NCBI GenBank assembly: GCA_034120015.1
Contig: JAXEIF010000009.1
Location: 1 to 64,000, forward strand
DNA length: 64,000 nucleotides
From: CALXOJ01 sp034120015
GTDB taxonomy: Bacteria > Spirochaetota > Spirochaetia > JAFGXN01
Reading direction: 5' to 3'
The notes under the pieces: model-generated
What the model was told of the DNA's origin: nothing
The model's input: the letters and a program-made list of their open reading frames with translations, nothing else
The model's database searches: none
Shown: piece by piece, positions 52,211-61,474 of the stretch
How the letters are laid out: each line of letters begins with the position of its first letter
How positions within the stretch are numbered: the stretch's first letter is position 1
Made by a program: the position numbers and the translations under genes

Positions 52211-54960
52211 TCATCCTCATCGGGAAAAACTGTTTCATAATAATTGTCGATTTCCAAAATTTTTCCCCTTTCAACATACACTTTCTTCGGTGTTTCGGGA
52301 AGAGGTCTGTCATAAAAAGCGATTTCGGCAATTTCTGGAATCGTATTATCGATTCGGTTGGTGGTTTCGACAATCAGAGAAACGGAAGAAACGGGTTTTT
52401 TCGGAAAGGAAATTTCGGATGCTTCACCGACCGGACTCAGATTCCGAAGAGGATAAGCGGTACCGTCATCGAAAAGAATCTTTCCTTTAAGAATCGAGCT
52501 GTTATAGTCACAGGCAAGACGAATCAGAAAGGCACTTGCTTCCACCGGATTTTCACTCTCCCACAAAACGATTGTCTTGCGGCTGTCCGGTTTTGCCCCC
52601 TCGAGCATCGGGAATTCGGTCACACGCAAAACCGGTTCTTCATCGGAGGCGATGATTTCGAATTCGGGACTGTATGCATACGCGGGCAAAGAGACCCCCT
52701 TCTTTTTCACTATAACACATTGTACCACATAGCGGTAAACACCCGGAACGGCCGAGGAAGGAATTTTCCACATTGTATCGATGGTCATTCCCGATTTGTT
52801 TCCGCGGGCCGAAAACCAGGTCGACAGACTTGAATCATCGGCGACCGTCACCCATTTTTCGATTTCGGGCAGATAACGCTGAATGTAAAAATAACTGCGG
52901 TTCAGCATTTTCGGCTGGTTCAGACCGGAAACACGAAACGAGAGCTCCAGATCACTGCCGGCCCGAACCGTCTGCGGCATTTTTCCTCTCAACTGACCGA
53001 AACAGGTTCCGGCAGGCACATAAGACACCGGCGGTTCTTCGATTTGTTTCCGAATGACATCAACGGGATCGACCGTTTTCGGTGCATCCATAATCCACTC
53101 GGGATCGCCGTACTGCCGGCCGCTGCTTTCTTTGCGAATCAAAGTCACCAAACGGGCCGTTTCCTGCATCACGGCAGGCTGCTGATTGATTCCGAACAAT
53201 GTAAAACCGCCTTCGTAATGCTGTTTTTCGTACTCTTCCGGTGTGGTCATATAACTGGCATACGCATTGGTATTTCCGTTATAGACGACCGCCTGATACG
53301 GCATTCCGACCTTATCCAAAACCGATTCCAGATTGCGGCGGATACGTCTGCCGCTGACCGTCGTCGTTTCAAACGGAGCGGCTGCCAGATAAAAACCGCC
53401 GATTTTATACAGCTGAACCGGTAAAATCTGAGGAACCCAGCCCGGCAGGGCACGGGACGGAACCATGACAATCCGTTTCGGTTTCTGCAGTTCCTGCAAT
53501 TCATCCGTCACATAGAGAATCCTCGCCAAATCGAATTTTGTATCCGTATCTTTCAGCGGTTTCATCAGTCCCTGCGCAAACCGAATCAGGCACGAAGGCG
53601 GTGTATCGAGGGTCATTCCTTCTTTCAGAGGCAGACCGGTCTGATGCACCTCCGAACCGATAGCGGCCGAATAGCCGACAGCTGCCGGTGCCGTCCGCGT
53701 CGCGTAGATTTCCGGACAATACTGATACGCTTCATCGATATCGACATGGGCAAAATTAATGTAGTTGACAGCCGATCCGACACCATCGTTTTTTATAACC
53801 GTTCCTTCTTCGGCATAGAGCTCCAGCGTACGGGCTGCCAGAAGAGAAGCCGTCAGCATAACATTGGTATATTCCTCTTCCGTTTTATAACCGAAAAGGT
53901 CTTTTTTATAACCGACTCTGATTTCTCCGACATCGCCGAGATTGGTCTGAGGCTGCGCGCACACAAAATCATCGCTGTTCTCATTTTCACTGTTCATAAA
54001 ATTCTCAACCAGCAGTGAAGCACGTCCTTTGGTATCTCCCGAAACCAGACGGTTGGAAGCACTGATACCGCACGGATGAACACCGAACCAGGCAATACAG
54101 CCGATATCGTGACCGTCATCGGCCGCCGTCAGTTTCAACAACGTCATTTCCTTATCCGTATAGGCCGCCTTAAACTTCTCGGCAAACTGTTCGTAGTCAT
54201 CCATTTTTTCCCATTCCGCCAATGTCAGGTCGGACCGCAAATCGGAACGGTTGTTCAGATGAGCTCCCATAGACCGGTTATGGGAAACATTATAAGAACC
54301 GGCCAAATCGCCTTTCACCATCGAAAGAACGGCACTCTCCCGATTGGCGTATGCCAGAGCAACGGAATGAACGATTCCCTCCACGAAGAGATCGAAAACA
54401 CGCCGGTTCTGTCCTCCTGCGGAAATATTGTACATCGTGTGATCGTCGAATCCGGCAAATCCGGCGTGCGTATGAGTCGCCGCAATCATGACATTGGCCT
54501 GATTAAAAATCGAAACCCCGTTTTTACCCTTAAATACGACAAGCCGTCCGTCATGAAGCCGGTAACTGCCCCTCTGCAAAACGGCAATCACCGCTTCCCT
54601 CACTGCCAGTGAAACCGACCAGTTATCGACAGAAACGTAAACCAATGCATTACCGGTTTTCGGATCTTCGAAATAAAACGCTCTCGAATAAAGACGGTCG
54701 AGAATTCCTTTTGTTTTCTGTTTGGAAACGGCATAACCGCCCATCGTCTGACCCCACAAATCTCCGGTAATATCGTATTTTCCGACTCCTGCCGTAAAAA
54801 GATCCTGCGTAATCCGTGTCTGTTGTCCCGACGCCTCTTTATTCATTTGAAATGTGTCATCTCCCGAATAAAAGCCTTCCCGGGCGGCCGCTGTCGAACA
54901 TCCGGCCAAAACAACTGACAGTAAAGCCAAAAGCGGATATCGAAAACCGTGTCTCATCAT
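52207..54960 (-). CDS. Neutral/alkaline non-lysosomal ceramidase-like lipoprotein
   Basis: 917 aa with signal peptide and lipobox LAGC, so exported and lipid-anchored. Ceramidase features: AGVGKYDITGDLWGQTMGGYA, the zinc motif ATHTHAG (His163, His165), ...HPCGISASNRLVSGDTKG, and a C-terminal Ig-like part. Neutral ceramidases split ceramide to sphingosine and fatty acid; bacteria without sphingolipids may use them on host lipids. The family also includes uncharacterised members, so substrate is inferred. ATG with AAAGGAG upstream; TATAAT at 54984-54979 may be its -10 box, without a clear -35. Confidence 0.87.
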   Translation of the reverse strand: MMRHGFRYPLLALLSVVLAGCSTAAAREGFYSGDDTFQMNKEASGQQTRITQDLFTAGVGKYDITGDLWGQTMGGYAVSKQKTKGILDRLYSRAFYFEDPKTGNALVYVSVDNWSVSLAVREAVIAVLQRGSYRLHDGRLVVFKGKNGVSIFNQANVMIAATHTHAGFAGFDDHTMYNISAGGQNRRVFDLFVEGIVHSVALAYANRESAVLSMVKGDLAGSYNVSHNRSMGAHLNNRSDLRSDLTLAEWEKMDDYEQFAEKFKAAYTDKEMTLLKLTAADDGHDIGCIAWFGVHPCGISASNRLVSGDTKGRASLLVENFMNSENENSDDFVCAQPQTNLGDVGEIRVGYKKDLFGYKTEEEYTNVMLTASLLAARTLELYAEEGTVIKNDGVGSAVNYINFAHVDIDEAYQYCPEIYATRTAPAAVGYSAAIGSEVHQTGLPLKEGMTLDTPPSCLIRFAQGLMKPLKDTDTKFDLARILYVTDELQELQKPKRIVMVPSRALPGWVPQILPVQLYKIGGFYLAAAPFETTTVSGRRIRRNLESVLDKVGMPYQAVVYNGNTNAYASYMTTPEEYEKQHYEGGFTLFGINQQPAVMQETARLVTLIRKESSGRQYGDPEWIMDAPKTVDPVDVIRKQIEEPPVSYVPAGTCFGQLRGKMPQTVRAGSDLELSFRVSGLNQPKMLNRSYFYIQRYLPEIEKWVTVADDSSLSTWFSARGNKSGMTIDTMWKIPSSAVPGVYRYVVQCVIVKKKGVSLPAYAYSPEFEIIASDEEPVLRVTEFPMLEGAKPDSRKTIVLWESENPVEASAFLIRLACDYNSSILKGKILFDDGTAYPLRNLSPVGEASEISFPKKPVSSVSLIVETTNRIDNTIPEIAEIAFYDRPLPETPKKVYVERGKILEIDNYYETVFPDEDE

Positions 54961-55037
54961 TTGTTTCTCCTTTATATTATTATAGATATTTTAACCCCGA
55001 AACGGAAAAAAAGCAAAAAATTTTTTATACGAATTTA

Positions 55038-55052
55038 CTCATTTTAAATGAG
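55038..55052. promoter_or_regulatory. 15-bp palindrome between divergent genes
   Basis: CTCATTT-T-AAATGAG: perfect 7-bp arms in the AT-rich gap between the ceramidase gene and the 55163 gene. The position suits an operator acting on one or both genes. No regulator of this kind can be named. Confidence 0.4.
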
Positions 55053-55162
55053 CAAATACTTATTTTTTATATTATTAAAATAAACACTTTTTTCCGATAC
55101 GGGTCTTTTACATCAGGAACAATGATTGCATCAGACAACGACGGGAGGGAAGGAGCTATCGG

Positions 55163-56008
55163 ATGAATATAAACGAAAAAATCGTACTTTACAAAAAAGG
55201 AGAAATTCCTTTCATTCCGTTGCGGGACGAAATCGTCATGAGCGCTTACCGGTTCCTGCAAAAAAGCCGGTACTGTTTTACCGAAGACGAAATTGCGGAT
55301 GCACTCTGTTCTCTGATGGAAAATCTCCCATCGATACTGTCCCGTTATACGGTGACAAATGTCCCGTTCGAAGTCTATCTGTTTAAAACATGTAAACTCT
55401 CCGTACTGGCCTCACGACGGTCGAGGCGGACTGCGGAAACAAAAACAATACTGGGAGAGTATTTCGGAAACGAAAACCGTTATTTCACCGTCGAAGAACC
55501 TTCTTTCGGTTTCGAAGAAGCGGAAAAAGACTTTGTCCGGCTGTTAAAAGGAACATTGAGCCGTATTCTGAAAAAATACAGACCGTCGGATTACTTTTAC
55601 CGACTTTCTCTTCTCATTATCCTTCTGAAATCGGGTTACTATCTGACCGAAGGCGAAAAAGAAAAAATCTGCGAATGGGGAGAATTCAATCGCGAGACAG
55701 TCGACCGATGGCTGAGCGAACTCTATCTTTCGACGGAAAATGCCCGCAACACCATCCGCCTGTGCGAAATACGGAGAAACCGGTACGCTTCGTTTGCATA
55801 CGAACCGAACCTCTCCGAAGCATCCCGCCGTATGAATTACAATATCATCTGCGAAAGACTCGAGCGGTGGAACAAAAAACTGAGTACCGTAAAAAAAGCA
55901 CCCCGTAACAGCAGAATAGCAGCGCTGCTTCACATCGACTGCGCGTTTATTGACCGTCTTTTTCAAAAAGTAAAAAGAGATCAAAAAAGAATCGGTGCCT
56001 CCGATTGA
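55163..56008 (+). CDS. Hypothetical protein, helical, DNA-binding-like
   Basis: 281 aa, not assigned to a family. Predicted mostly alpha-helical and rich in Arg/Lys. The middle YLFKTCKLSVLASRRSRRTAE looks like the core helix of sigma-factor region 2, and the C-terminal SRIAALLHIDCAFIDRLFQKVKRD looks like a helix-turn-helix that skips to a recognition helix, so a regulator or sigma-like role is possible but unproven. AAGGAG ribosome site. It precedes rdgB, whose promoter lies in its 3' end. It is divergent from the ceramidase operon across a palindrome. Confidence 0.6.
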   Translation: MNINEKIVLYKKGEIPFIPLRDEIVMSAYRFLQKSRYCFTEDEIADALCSLMENLPSILSRYTVTNVPFEVYLFKTCKLSVLASRRSRRTAETKTILGEYFGNENRYFTVEEPSFGFEEAEKDFVRLLKGTLSRILKKYRPSDYFYRLSLLIILLKSGYYLTEGEKEKICEWGEFNRETVDRWLSELYLSTENARNTIRLCEIRRNRYASFAYEPNLSEASRRMNYNIICERLERWNKKLSTVKKAPRNSRIAALLHIDCAFIDRLFQKVKRDQKRIGASD

Positions 56009-56033
56009 AATTCGATTCTCTTTCTGTTATGCT
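56005..56033 (+). promoter_or_regulatory. rdgB promoter (leaderless)
   Basis: TTGAAA (56005-56010), 17 bases, TATGCT (56028-56033). The start 7 nt on is the ATG at 56040; no Shine-Dalgarno sequence is present. Confidence 0.65.
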
Positions 56034-56039
56034 GTTGTT

Positions 56040-56639
56040 ATGAAAATTTATCTGGCAACGGGAAACAGACATAAACTCGAAGAATTCAGACTGATGTTTC
56101 CGGAACATGAGATTATGCTCCCCGGGGATGAAGGAATTGCTTTTTCTTTTGAGGAAACGGGAAAAACCTATTTCGAAAACAGCTACGGAAAAGCCGAAAC
56201 GCTGTATAACATTGTCCGCGCTCCGGTTCTGGCCGACGACTCGGGACTTTCGGTCGACGCTCTCGACGGTGCCCCCGGAATTTATTCCGCACGCTACGGT
56301 TTCGAAGCCGGACTGTCTCCGTCACCGGCAGAACAGATGGACCGCCTTTTAAAATCCATGGAACAGGCGGATGACCGGAAAGCCGCGTTTGTCTGCTGCC
56401 TCACCCTGATAACGGGACCGTTACGCTTTTTTACCGTTCAGGAAACGCTGACCGGTTCGATTGCCCGTAAAAAAAACGGCAGCGGCGGTTTCGGTTACGA
56501 TCCGATCTTCCTTCCCGACGGCAGCAGCCGCACGCTGGCCTGCTACACCCCCGAAGAAAAAGCCGCCATATCCCACAGAGGCAAAGCCGCGGCCGCTTTG
56601 CGCCGTCTGCTGACCGCCGCCGACAAAGGAGTCCTGTAA
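56040..56639 (+). CDS. rdgB: RdgB/HAM1 non-canonical purine NTP pyrophosphatase
   Basis: 199-aa house-cleaning enzyme hydrolysing dITP, XTP and ITP. N-terminal KIYLATGNRHKLEEF, the acidic site VLADDSGLSVDALDGAPGIYSARYG (about 63-87), and GSGGFGYDPIFLPDGSSRTLA are diagnostic. A longer frame from 55995 is possible, but the promoter and family start both point to ATG 56040. The ATG of pepF overlaps its stop by one base. Confidence 0.95.
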   Translation: MKIYLATGNRHKLEEFRLMFPEHEIMLPGDEGIAFSFEETGKTYFENSYGKAETLYNIVRAPVLADDSGLSVDALDGAPGIYSARYGFEAGLSPSPAEQMDRLLKSMEQADDRKAAFVCCLTLITGPLRFFTVQETLTGSIARKKNGSGGFGYDPIFLPDGSSRTLACYTPEEKAAISHRGKAAAALRRLLTAADKGVL

Positions 56640-58435
56640 TGAATACAAAAACCGTTCCCGCACGCAGCGAAATCAAACCCGAATACCGGTGGAATCTTTC
56701 AAAACTTTATTCTTCATTCGAAGAATGGAACGCCGCATTCGAAAAATGGAAGCAGATGCTGCCCGTCATGACAGGGTTTCACGGCAGACTGGGCGAAAGC
56801 GCCGACACTTTGGCCGATTTTCTCGAAACCGAAGTCCAATGGGATACGGAAGAAGAAAGACTGGCCTCCTACTGCATGCTGCGCATCAGCGAAGACCTCG
56901 AAAATCAGGAGGCGCAAAAATACCATTTTATGCTGATGTCGTTTGCGACACAGGCCGCCGCACAGCTGAGTTTTATCCGTGAAGAGATTCTGACTGTTCC
57001 CGAAGAACTCTGGCCTCAGTGGCTGGAAAACAGCCGGCTGAAACCCTTTTCCGTCTCCATCGGAAAAATCCGCCGCACCCGCCCTCACTCTCTGTCGCAA
57101 AATGAAGAACGCATTCTGGCGCTTTCCGCCCAATCGGGACAAACCGCCCACGACGCTTTTGAGGCGCTGACCGACGGCGACTTCCGGTTCGGCACCCTTC
57201 CGTACGAAGGCATCGAAACGGAACTGAGTCAGTCAACCTTTTCGGTCTTCTTAAACAGTCCCGACCGTACCACCCGCGAAAACGCCTACCGCCGCTTTTA
57301 TGCGGAGTTCGAAAAACACAAAAACACACTGGCCGCGCTTTACGCGGGATCCGTTTCCCGTGATATTTTTTCGGCCCGGGCCCGTCACTACAACAGCTCT
57401 CTGGAAGCGGCCCTTTTCGGGAAAGATGTCCCCGTTTCCGTTTACCGCAATCTGATTGAAGAAGTCCACCGCGGTCTGCCGGTTCTGCACCGCTACTACC
57501 GCCTGAGAAAAAAACTGCTGGGAGTCGACGAGTTGCGTCATTACGACGTTTACGTGCCGCTTGTAGGCGAAGTCAGGATAAAGCACACCTACGAAGAAGC
57601 GGTCGAACTGGTCTGCAAAGCACTGCAGCCGCTCGGTGACGAATATGTTTCGACTCTCAAAAACGGGCTTCTCAACGGCTGGGTCGACCGCTACGAAAAC
57701 AAAGGCAAACGTTCCGGAGCTTTCTCCGCCGGTACATTTACATCGGACCCGTATATTCTGATGAACTATAAAGAGGATGTCCTGCGCGATGTTTTCACGC
57801 TGATTCACGAAAGCGGTCATTCGATGCACTCCTACTACTGCTCCCGCTCCAATCCGTTTCAGCATTACGACTACACGATTTTCGAAGCGGAAACCGCCTC
57901 GACCTTCAACGAACAGCTTCTGGCCGAATATCTCAAGAAAACGGAAACCGACCCGAAAGTCAAAGCCTTTGTTATCGGAAAACAGATCGACGATATGATT
58001 GCGACACTGTTCCGTCAGACCATGTTTGCCGAATTCGAACTGATCTGTCACGAAACAGCCGAACAGGGAGGCGCCCTGACGCTCGATTTCTTCCGATCGA
58101 CTTACAGAGGCCTTCTGGAAAAATATTTCGGACCCGAGATGATTTTTGAAGAAGAGAGTGATCTGGAGTGTCTGCGAATCCCCCACTTTTACAGAGCCTA
58201 TTATGTCTTTCAGTATGCGACCGGCATTTCGGCGGCCGTCGCATTGGCCAAAGGCGTTCTTTCGGGAAACAGCGCCAAACGGGAAAGCTATTTCACATTC
58301 CTGAAAACAGGCGGCTCGCTCTTCCCCATCGAATCGCTGAAACAGGCCGGCATCGATATGACACAACCGCAGCCGGTTCGGGAAGCCGTCGCCTGTTTCG
58401 GACAGCTGCTTGACGAATTCGAAACTTTTTTTTAA
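56639..58435 (+). CDS. pepF: Oligoendopeptidase F (M3 family)
   Basis: 598-aa zinc metallopeptidase degrading peptides of about 7-17 residues in the cytoplasm. Zinc site HESGHSMHSYY (HExxH, about residue 388) with the downstream Glu in FEAETASTFNEQLL. No signal peptide. Normal length. Translationally coupled to rdgB. Confidence 0.95.
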   Translation: MNTKTVPARSEIKPEYRWNLSKLYSSFEEWNAAFEKWKQMLPVMTGFHGRLGESADTLADFLETEVQWDTEEERLASYCMLRISEDLENQEAQKYHFMLMSFATQAAAQLSFIREEILTVPEELWPQWLENSRLKPFSVSIGKIRRTRPHSLSQNEERILALSAQSGQTAHDAFEALTDGDFRFGTLPYEGIETELSQSTFSVFLNSPDRTTRENAYRRFYAEFEKHKNTLAALYAGSVSRDIFSARARHYNSSLEAALFGKDVPVSVYRNLIEEVHRGLPVLHRYYRLRKKLLGVDELRHYDVYVPLVGEVRIKHTYEEAVELVCKALQPLGDEYVSTLKNGLLNGWVDRYENKGKRSGAFSAGTFTSDPYILMNYKEDVLRDVFTLIHESGHSMHSYYCSRSNPFQHYDYTIFEAETASTFNEQLLAEYLKKTETDPKVKAFVIGKQIDDMIATLFRQTMFAEFELICHETAEQGGALTLDFFRSTYRGLLEKYFGPEMIFEEESDLECLRIPHFYRAYYVFQYATGISAAVALAKGVLSGNSAKRESYFTFLKTGGSLFPIESLKQAGIDMTQPQPVREAVACFGQLLDEFETFF

Positions 58436-58464
58436 TTGCCAAAAGACCGTTTTCGAAGTAAAAT
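58436..58464 (+). promoter_or_regulatory. Promoter of the SCP2-like/ADH cluster
   Basis: TTGCCA (58436-58441), 17 bases, TAAAAT (58459-58464), directly after the pepF stop; start near 58471. Confidence 0.65.
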
Positions 58465-58507
58465 AACAGCAGATTCTACATTACATTATCGATACATGAG
58501 GAAGCTG

Positions 58508-59053
58508 ATGAAAACTTCGGAAAAAGAAATTCGTCCCGGAAAAAAACGATTCAAAAATTTCTATGTCTCCGTGATGCTCCGGTTTGTGGGACGTGCTCTC
58601 CAAGCCGTTTCGAAAATCGATCCGGAAGTGCGAAAAGAAATCGCCGGTTTGCCGGAAAACTGTCTGATCGGTATGGCAGTTTATCCGTTCGGAGAACCGG
58701 AATATAAAGCTCCCGCCATGTTCATACGCAAAACGGAGACCGGCCGTTTCCGGTTCGAAGGCGGAAAAGCTCCTGCCGACAAACCCGATCTGCTGATCAC
58801 ATTTAAAAATATCGAAACGGCTATGCTGGTTTTCACTTTCCGCGAAAAAACCACCGAAGCCCAGGCTTACGCCCGTTTTACTGCCGACGGAATGCTGAAC
58901 ATTGCCTGTACCTTTGTCAGAATTCTGAACAGAACCGAAATTTATCTGCTTCCCAAACCGATTGCCCTTTGTGCCGTCCGACGCTATGACGCTCCCCCAC
59001 ATAAACATCGGAACCGGATTCGCCTGTATGCAAGAACCCTCCTGGGTATTTAA
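58508..59053 (+). CDS. SCP2-like hypothetical protein
   Basis: About 181 aa, not firmly assigned. The middle (MFIRKTETGRFRFEGGKAPADKPDLLITFKNIETAMLVFTFREKTTEAQAY, given here as positions about 77-127) has the look of a sterol-carrier-protein-2/alkyl-sulfatase C-terminal fold: a sheet, then a ligand-tunnel helix with G-x-x-P-D-(L/V)-x-(I/L)-x-F. Such small domains bind lipids or act as scaffolds. ATG 58508 with GAGGA 6 nt upstream is preferred to 58496. It is 58 bp upstream of a degenerate Fe-ADH and probably in the same operon. Confidence 0.55.
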   Translation: MKTSEKEIRPGKKRFKNFYVSVMLRFVGRALQAVSKIDPEVRKEIAGLPENCLIGMAVYPFGEPEYKAPAMFIRKTETGRFRFEGGKAPADKPDLLITFKNIETAMLVFTFREKTTEAQAYARFTADGMLNIACTFVRILNRTEIYLLPKPIALCAVRRYDAPPHKHRNRIRLYARTLLGI

Positions 59054-59111
59054 AAAGATTCAGTTTCGCCCGGGAAGCCGTCAGTACTCGGGAATGAATA
59101 AGGAGTCATTT

Positions 59112-60239
59112 ATGAAGGAAACCGTTTACCGTAATTTTTACGTCGGAAGTAAAATTATATCCGGCCGTAGAGCCCTGGAAACGCTGAGCTTTGAACTGTT
59201 GCAGCAGGATGCCAAACGACCGCTTTGTCTGATTCCGGAATCGGAAAAAACCGCCGCCAAGACAATCCGAAAAGCGTTAAAGTCGACCGTAACCGTTATC
59301 GGCGCTGTTCGGGTCTGCCGCCATGACGAGGCTGACCTGCCGGAAAAAATCGCGGAAACTTACCGCAAATGTGCCTGTGATTCTCTGATTGTCGTTGCAG
59401 AAGCGCAGCTGATGCGTGCCGTGAAAAGTGCATGGCTGAAACTGTCCGTCGGAAAAACTGCCGACGAAATCGGAAAAACGGCGACCGATACCGAAATCAC
59501 CGAAATGCCTCCGAAGAAGGGTATTCCTCTATTCGCGGTTTCCGTTCCGTCCGTCGAAGCTACTTATTTCCCGAACAAATTGAGCTTGGGGAAAAAACGC
59601 ATTCTTTCCCCCGTTCTCTTTGCCGATACTGTTTTTATCGATCCGAGGATTACAAAAAGGAGCTCCGCCCGCAAACAATGGCGTCTATCGGCCGCCGCCT
59701 CACTGATGATTTCGGTCTGGGCGCTCTCGGATACACTGTCACACCCCGCAGCCAAAGCCTGCGCATTGTCCGCTATCGGACAAATCGGCGAAGCAGTCAC
59801 AACCCGCTCTTCCGCGGAACAGACGCGACTGATCTGCAATGCTCAGATTTTTTCAAAAACAGCATTACTGAACTCCCGTCCGTTTGCCGCCGTCGAAATT
59901 TTGCCGCTGATACCTGTATCCGATGAAACCCGTATCGGGATTCTGAAGTCCGTTTTTGAAAAAGCACTGCCCGATTTTTCGTTCGGACACGCCGATCTGG
60001 TACAGGCTGTTCTGACACTTTGCGAAACCGCGGATTTCGACGATTCGTCCCCGGAAACCGTCATAAAACTCTTTATAACAGCTGTTTCGGATCTTTTGGA
60101 AATTCTTTTACCCGGGAACACATCTGTCAATGCGGAAATATGGACGCAAACCGCAAAAGCTGTTTCCGCATCCTATCTGAACGACACGGAACTCAAAAAC
60201 GAATGCCTTGCCTTTCTGCAATCCCAAATCGGAGAATGA
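59112..60239 (+). CDS. Degenerate iron-containing alcohol dehydrogenase homologue
   Basis: 375 aa. Overall course follows the Fe-ADH fold (compare LSLGKKRILSPVLFADTVFIDPRI with the FTSPFLLPDIAVLDPRV of the next gene), but the active parts are gone. No GGGS nucleotide loop is present, the PTTSGTGSE segment is replaced by VSVPSVEATYF, and none of the three metal His are conserved. It cannot be a normal oxidoreductase and may be a structural or regulatory partner of the intact enzyme immediately downstream. AAGGAG site at ATG 59112. The two genes overlap by or abut within 4 bp. Confidence 0.75.
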   Translation: MKETVYRNFYVGSKIISGRRALETLSFELLQQDAKRPLCLIPESEKTAAKTIRKALKSTVTVIGAVRVCRHDEADLPEKIAETYRKCACDSLIVVAEAQLMRAVKSAWLKLSVGKTADEIGKTATDTEITEMPPKKGIPLFAVSVPSVEATYFPNKLSLGKKRILSPVLFADTVFIDPRITKRSSARKQWRLSAAASLMISVWALSDTLSHPAAKACALSAIGQIGEAVTTRSSAEQTRLICNAQIFSKTALLNSRPFAAVEILPLIPVSDETRIGILKSVFEKALPDFSFGHADLVQAVLTLCETADFDDSSPETVIKLFITAVSDLLEILLPGNTSVNAEIWTQTAKAVSASYLNDTELKNECLAFLQSQIGE

Positions 60240-60241
60240 TG

Positions 60242-61474
60242 ATGAAAACGTTACCCTATTTTGAATTTCAATCCAAAGTGAAAATACTTGTGGGAGACGA
60301 CCGTCTCGAAAAAATCGGCGAAGAACTTGAAAAACTGGGATCCCGTTGCCCGATGATTCTTTCCAGCCGAACCATTGCCCGCAGCGGTCTTCCCGAAATC
60401 ATCTACAGCGGTTACAAACCGGGAATGACCACCGGTGTTCTCTATACCGATATCTCGGCCGATTCCGATTTGGAAACGGTTAAAAAGCTGGCTGTGCTTT
60501 ACAGAGAAAAAGGCTGTGACGCCGTTCTGGCTATCGGCGGCGGTTCCGTTATCGATACAGCCAAAGGTGTCAATATCGCGGTTTCTCTCGACTGTCCCGA
60601 CAATGATATTACCCCTTACGCCGGTGCCGGTATGGTGAAGCGAAAACTGAAACCGTTAATTGTCGTACCGACCACATCCGGATCCGGTTCGGAAGCTACC
60701 ATTGTTGCCGTTATCGCCGACCACAAACAGTCGAAAAAACTGATTTTCACATCACCGTTTCTGCTGCCGGACATTGCCGTTCTCGATCCACGGGTTACAC
60801 TCTCCCTTCCGCCTCTGCTGACGGCACAAACCGGAATGGATGCCCTGACCCATGCCTGCGAAGCTTTTTTCTGTCTGGCTCACAACCCTCTCAGCGACTC
60901 GTTTGCTTTGGAAGCCATCCGCAAAATTACCGAATACCTGCCACGTGCTGTCGCCGCTCCCGACGATAAGAAAGCACGACTGGAAATGGCAATAGCCTCC
61001 AACCTGGCGGGGATTGCCTTCTCCAACTCGATGGTCGGCATGGTTCACACCATCGGACATACCGTCGGTGCAATTGCCGGAGTTCCCCACGGAGCCTGCA
61101 TGGCCATTCTGCTGCCGTATGCGATGGAATACAATGCAAAAAAAGAACCGGAACGTATCGGTTACCTGCTGCAGGCACTGGAAAACGAAAAAGTCTTTCT
61201 GGAAACGCCGGAAGCGGAACGCCCCCGCGCCGCGGCTGAAGCGGTCCGTCATCTGAATGCGGAACTGAAAAAACTGACCGGCGGTGCTCACGCCGTCAGT
61301 TTCAAAGAATACCGCGACAAAAACGGCAACGCACCCGTCACGAAAGAGTTGCTGTCGAAAATCGCTTACGAAGCGGTCAACGACGGTTCGGTCTTCTACA
61401 ACCCCGAAGAATTGTCTCGCGAAGATTCGTTACGGGTTCTGACGGCGGCCTACGAAGGCATACCGCTTAACTGA
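60242..61474 (+). CDS. Iron-containing alcohol dehydrogenase
   Basis: 410 aa with intact Fe-ADH motifs: AIGGGSVIDTAKG, VPTTSGSGSEAT, metal ligands Asp/His in GMDALTHACEAF and His in MVHTIGHTVGAIAGVPHGAC. Likely reduces an aldehyde or oxidises an alcohol in fermentation; more distant from the YqhD-type enzyme at 40308. Of three adjacent ATGs (60236, 60239, 60242) the last has the best distance from GGAG. It overlaps the convergent HAD gene by 8 bp. Confidence 0.93.
   Translation: MKTLPYFEFQSKVKILVGDDRLEKIGEELEKLGSRCPMILSSRTIARSGLPEIIYSGYKPGMTTGVLYTDISADSDLETVKKLAVLYREKGCDAVLAIGGGSVIDTAKGVNIAVSLDCPDNDITPYAGAGMVKRKLKPLIVVPTTSGSGSEATIVAVIADHKQSKKLIFTSPFLLPDIAVLDPRVTLSLPPLLTAQTGMDALTHACEAFFCLAHNPLSDSFALEAIRKITEYLPRAVAAPDDKKARLEMAIASNLAGIAFSNSMVGMVHTIGHTVGAIAGVPHGACMAILLPYAMEYNAKKEPERIGYLLQALENEKVFLETPEAERPRAAAEAVRHLNAELKKLTGGAHAVSFKEYRDKNGNAPVTKELLSKIAYEAVNDGSVFYNPEELSREDSLRVLTAAYEGIPLN

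Noticed and set aside
57251..58366. Open frame of 371 codons on the minus strand
   Set aside because: Antisense of pepF including the zinc site; shadow of codon bias.
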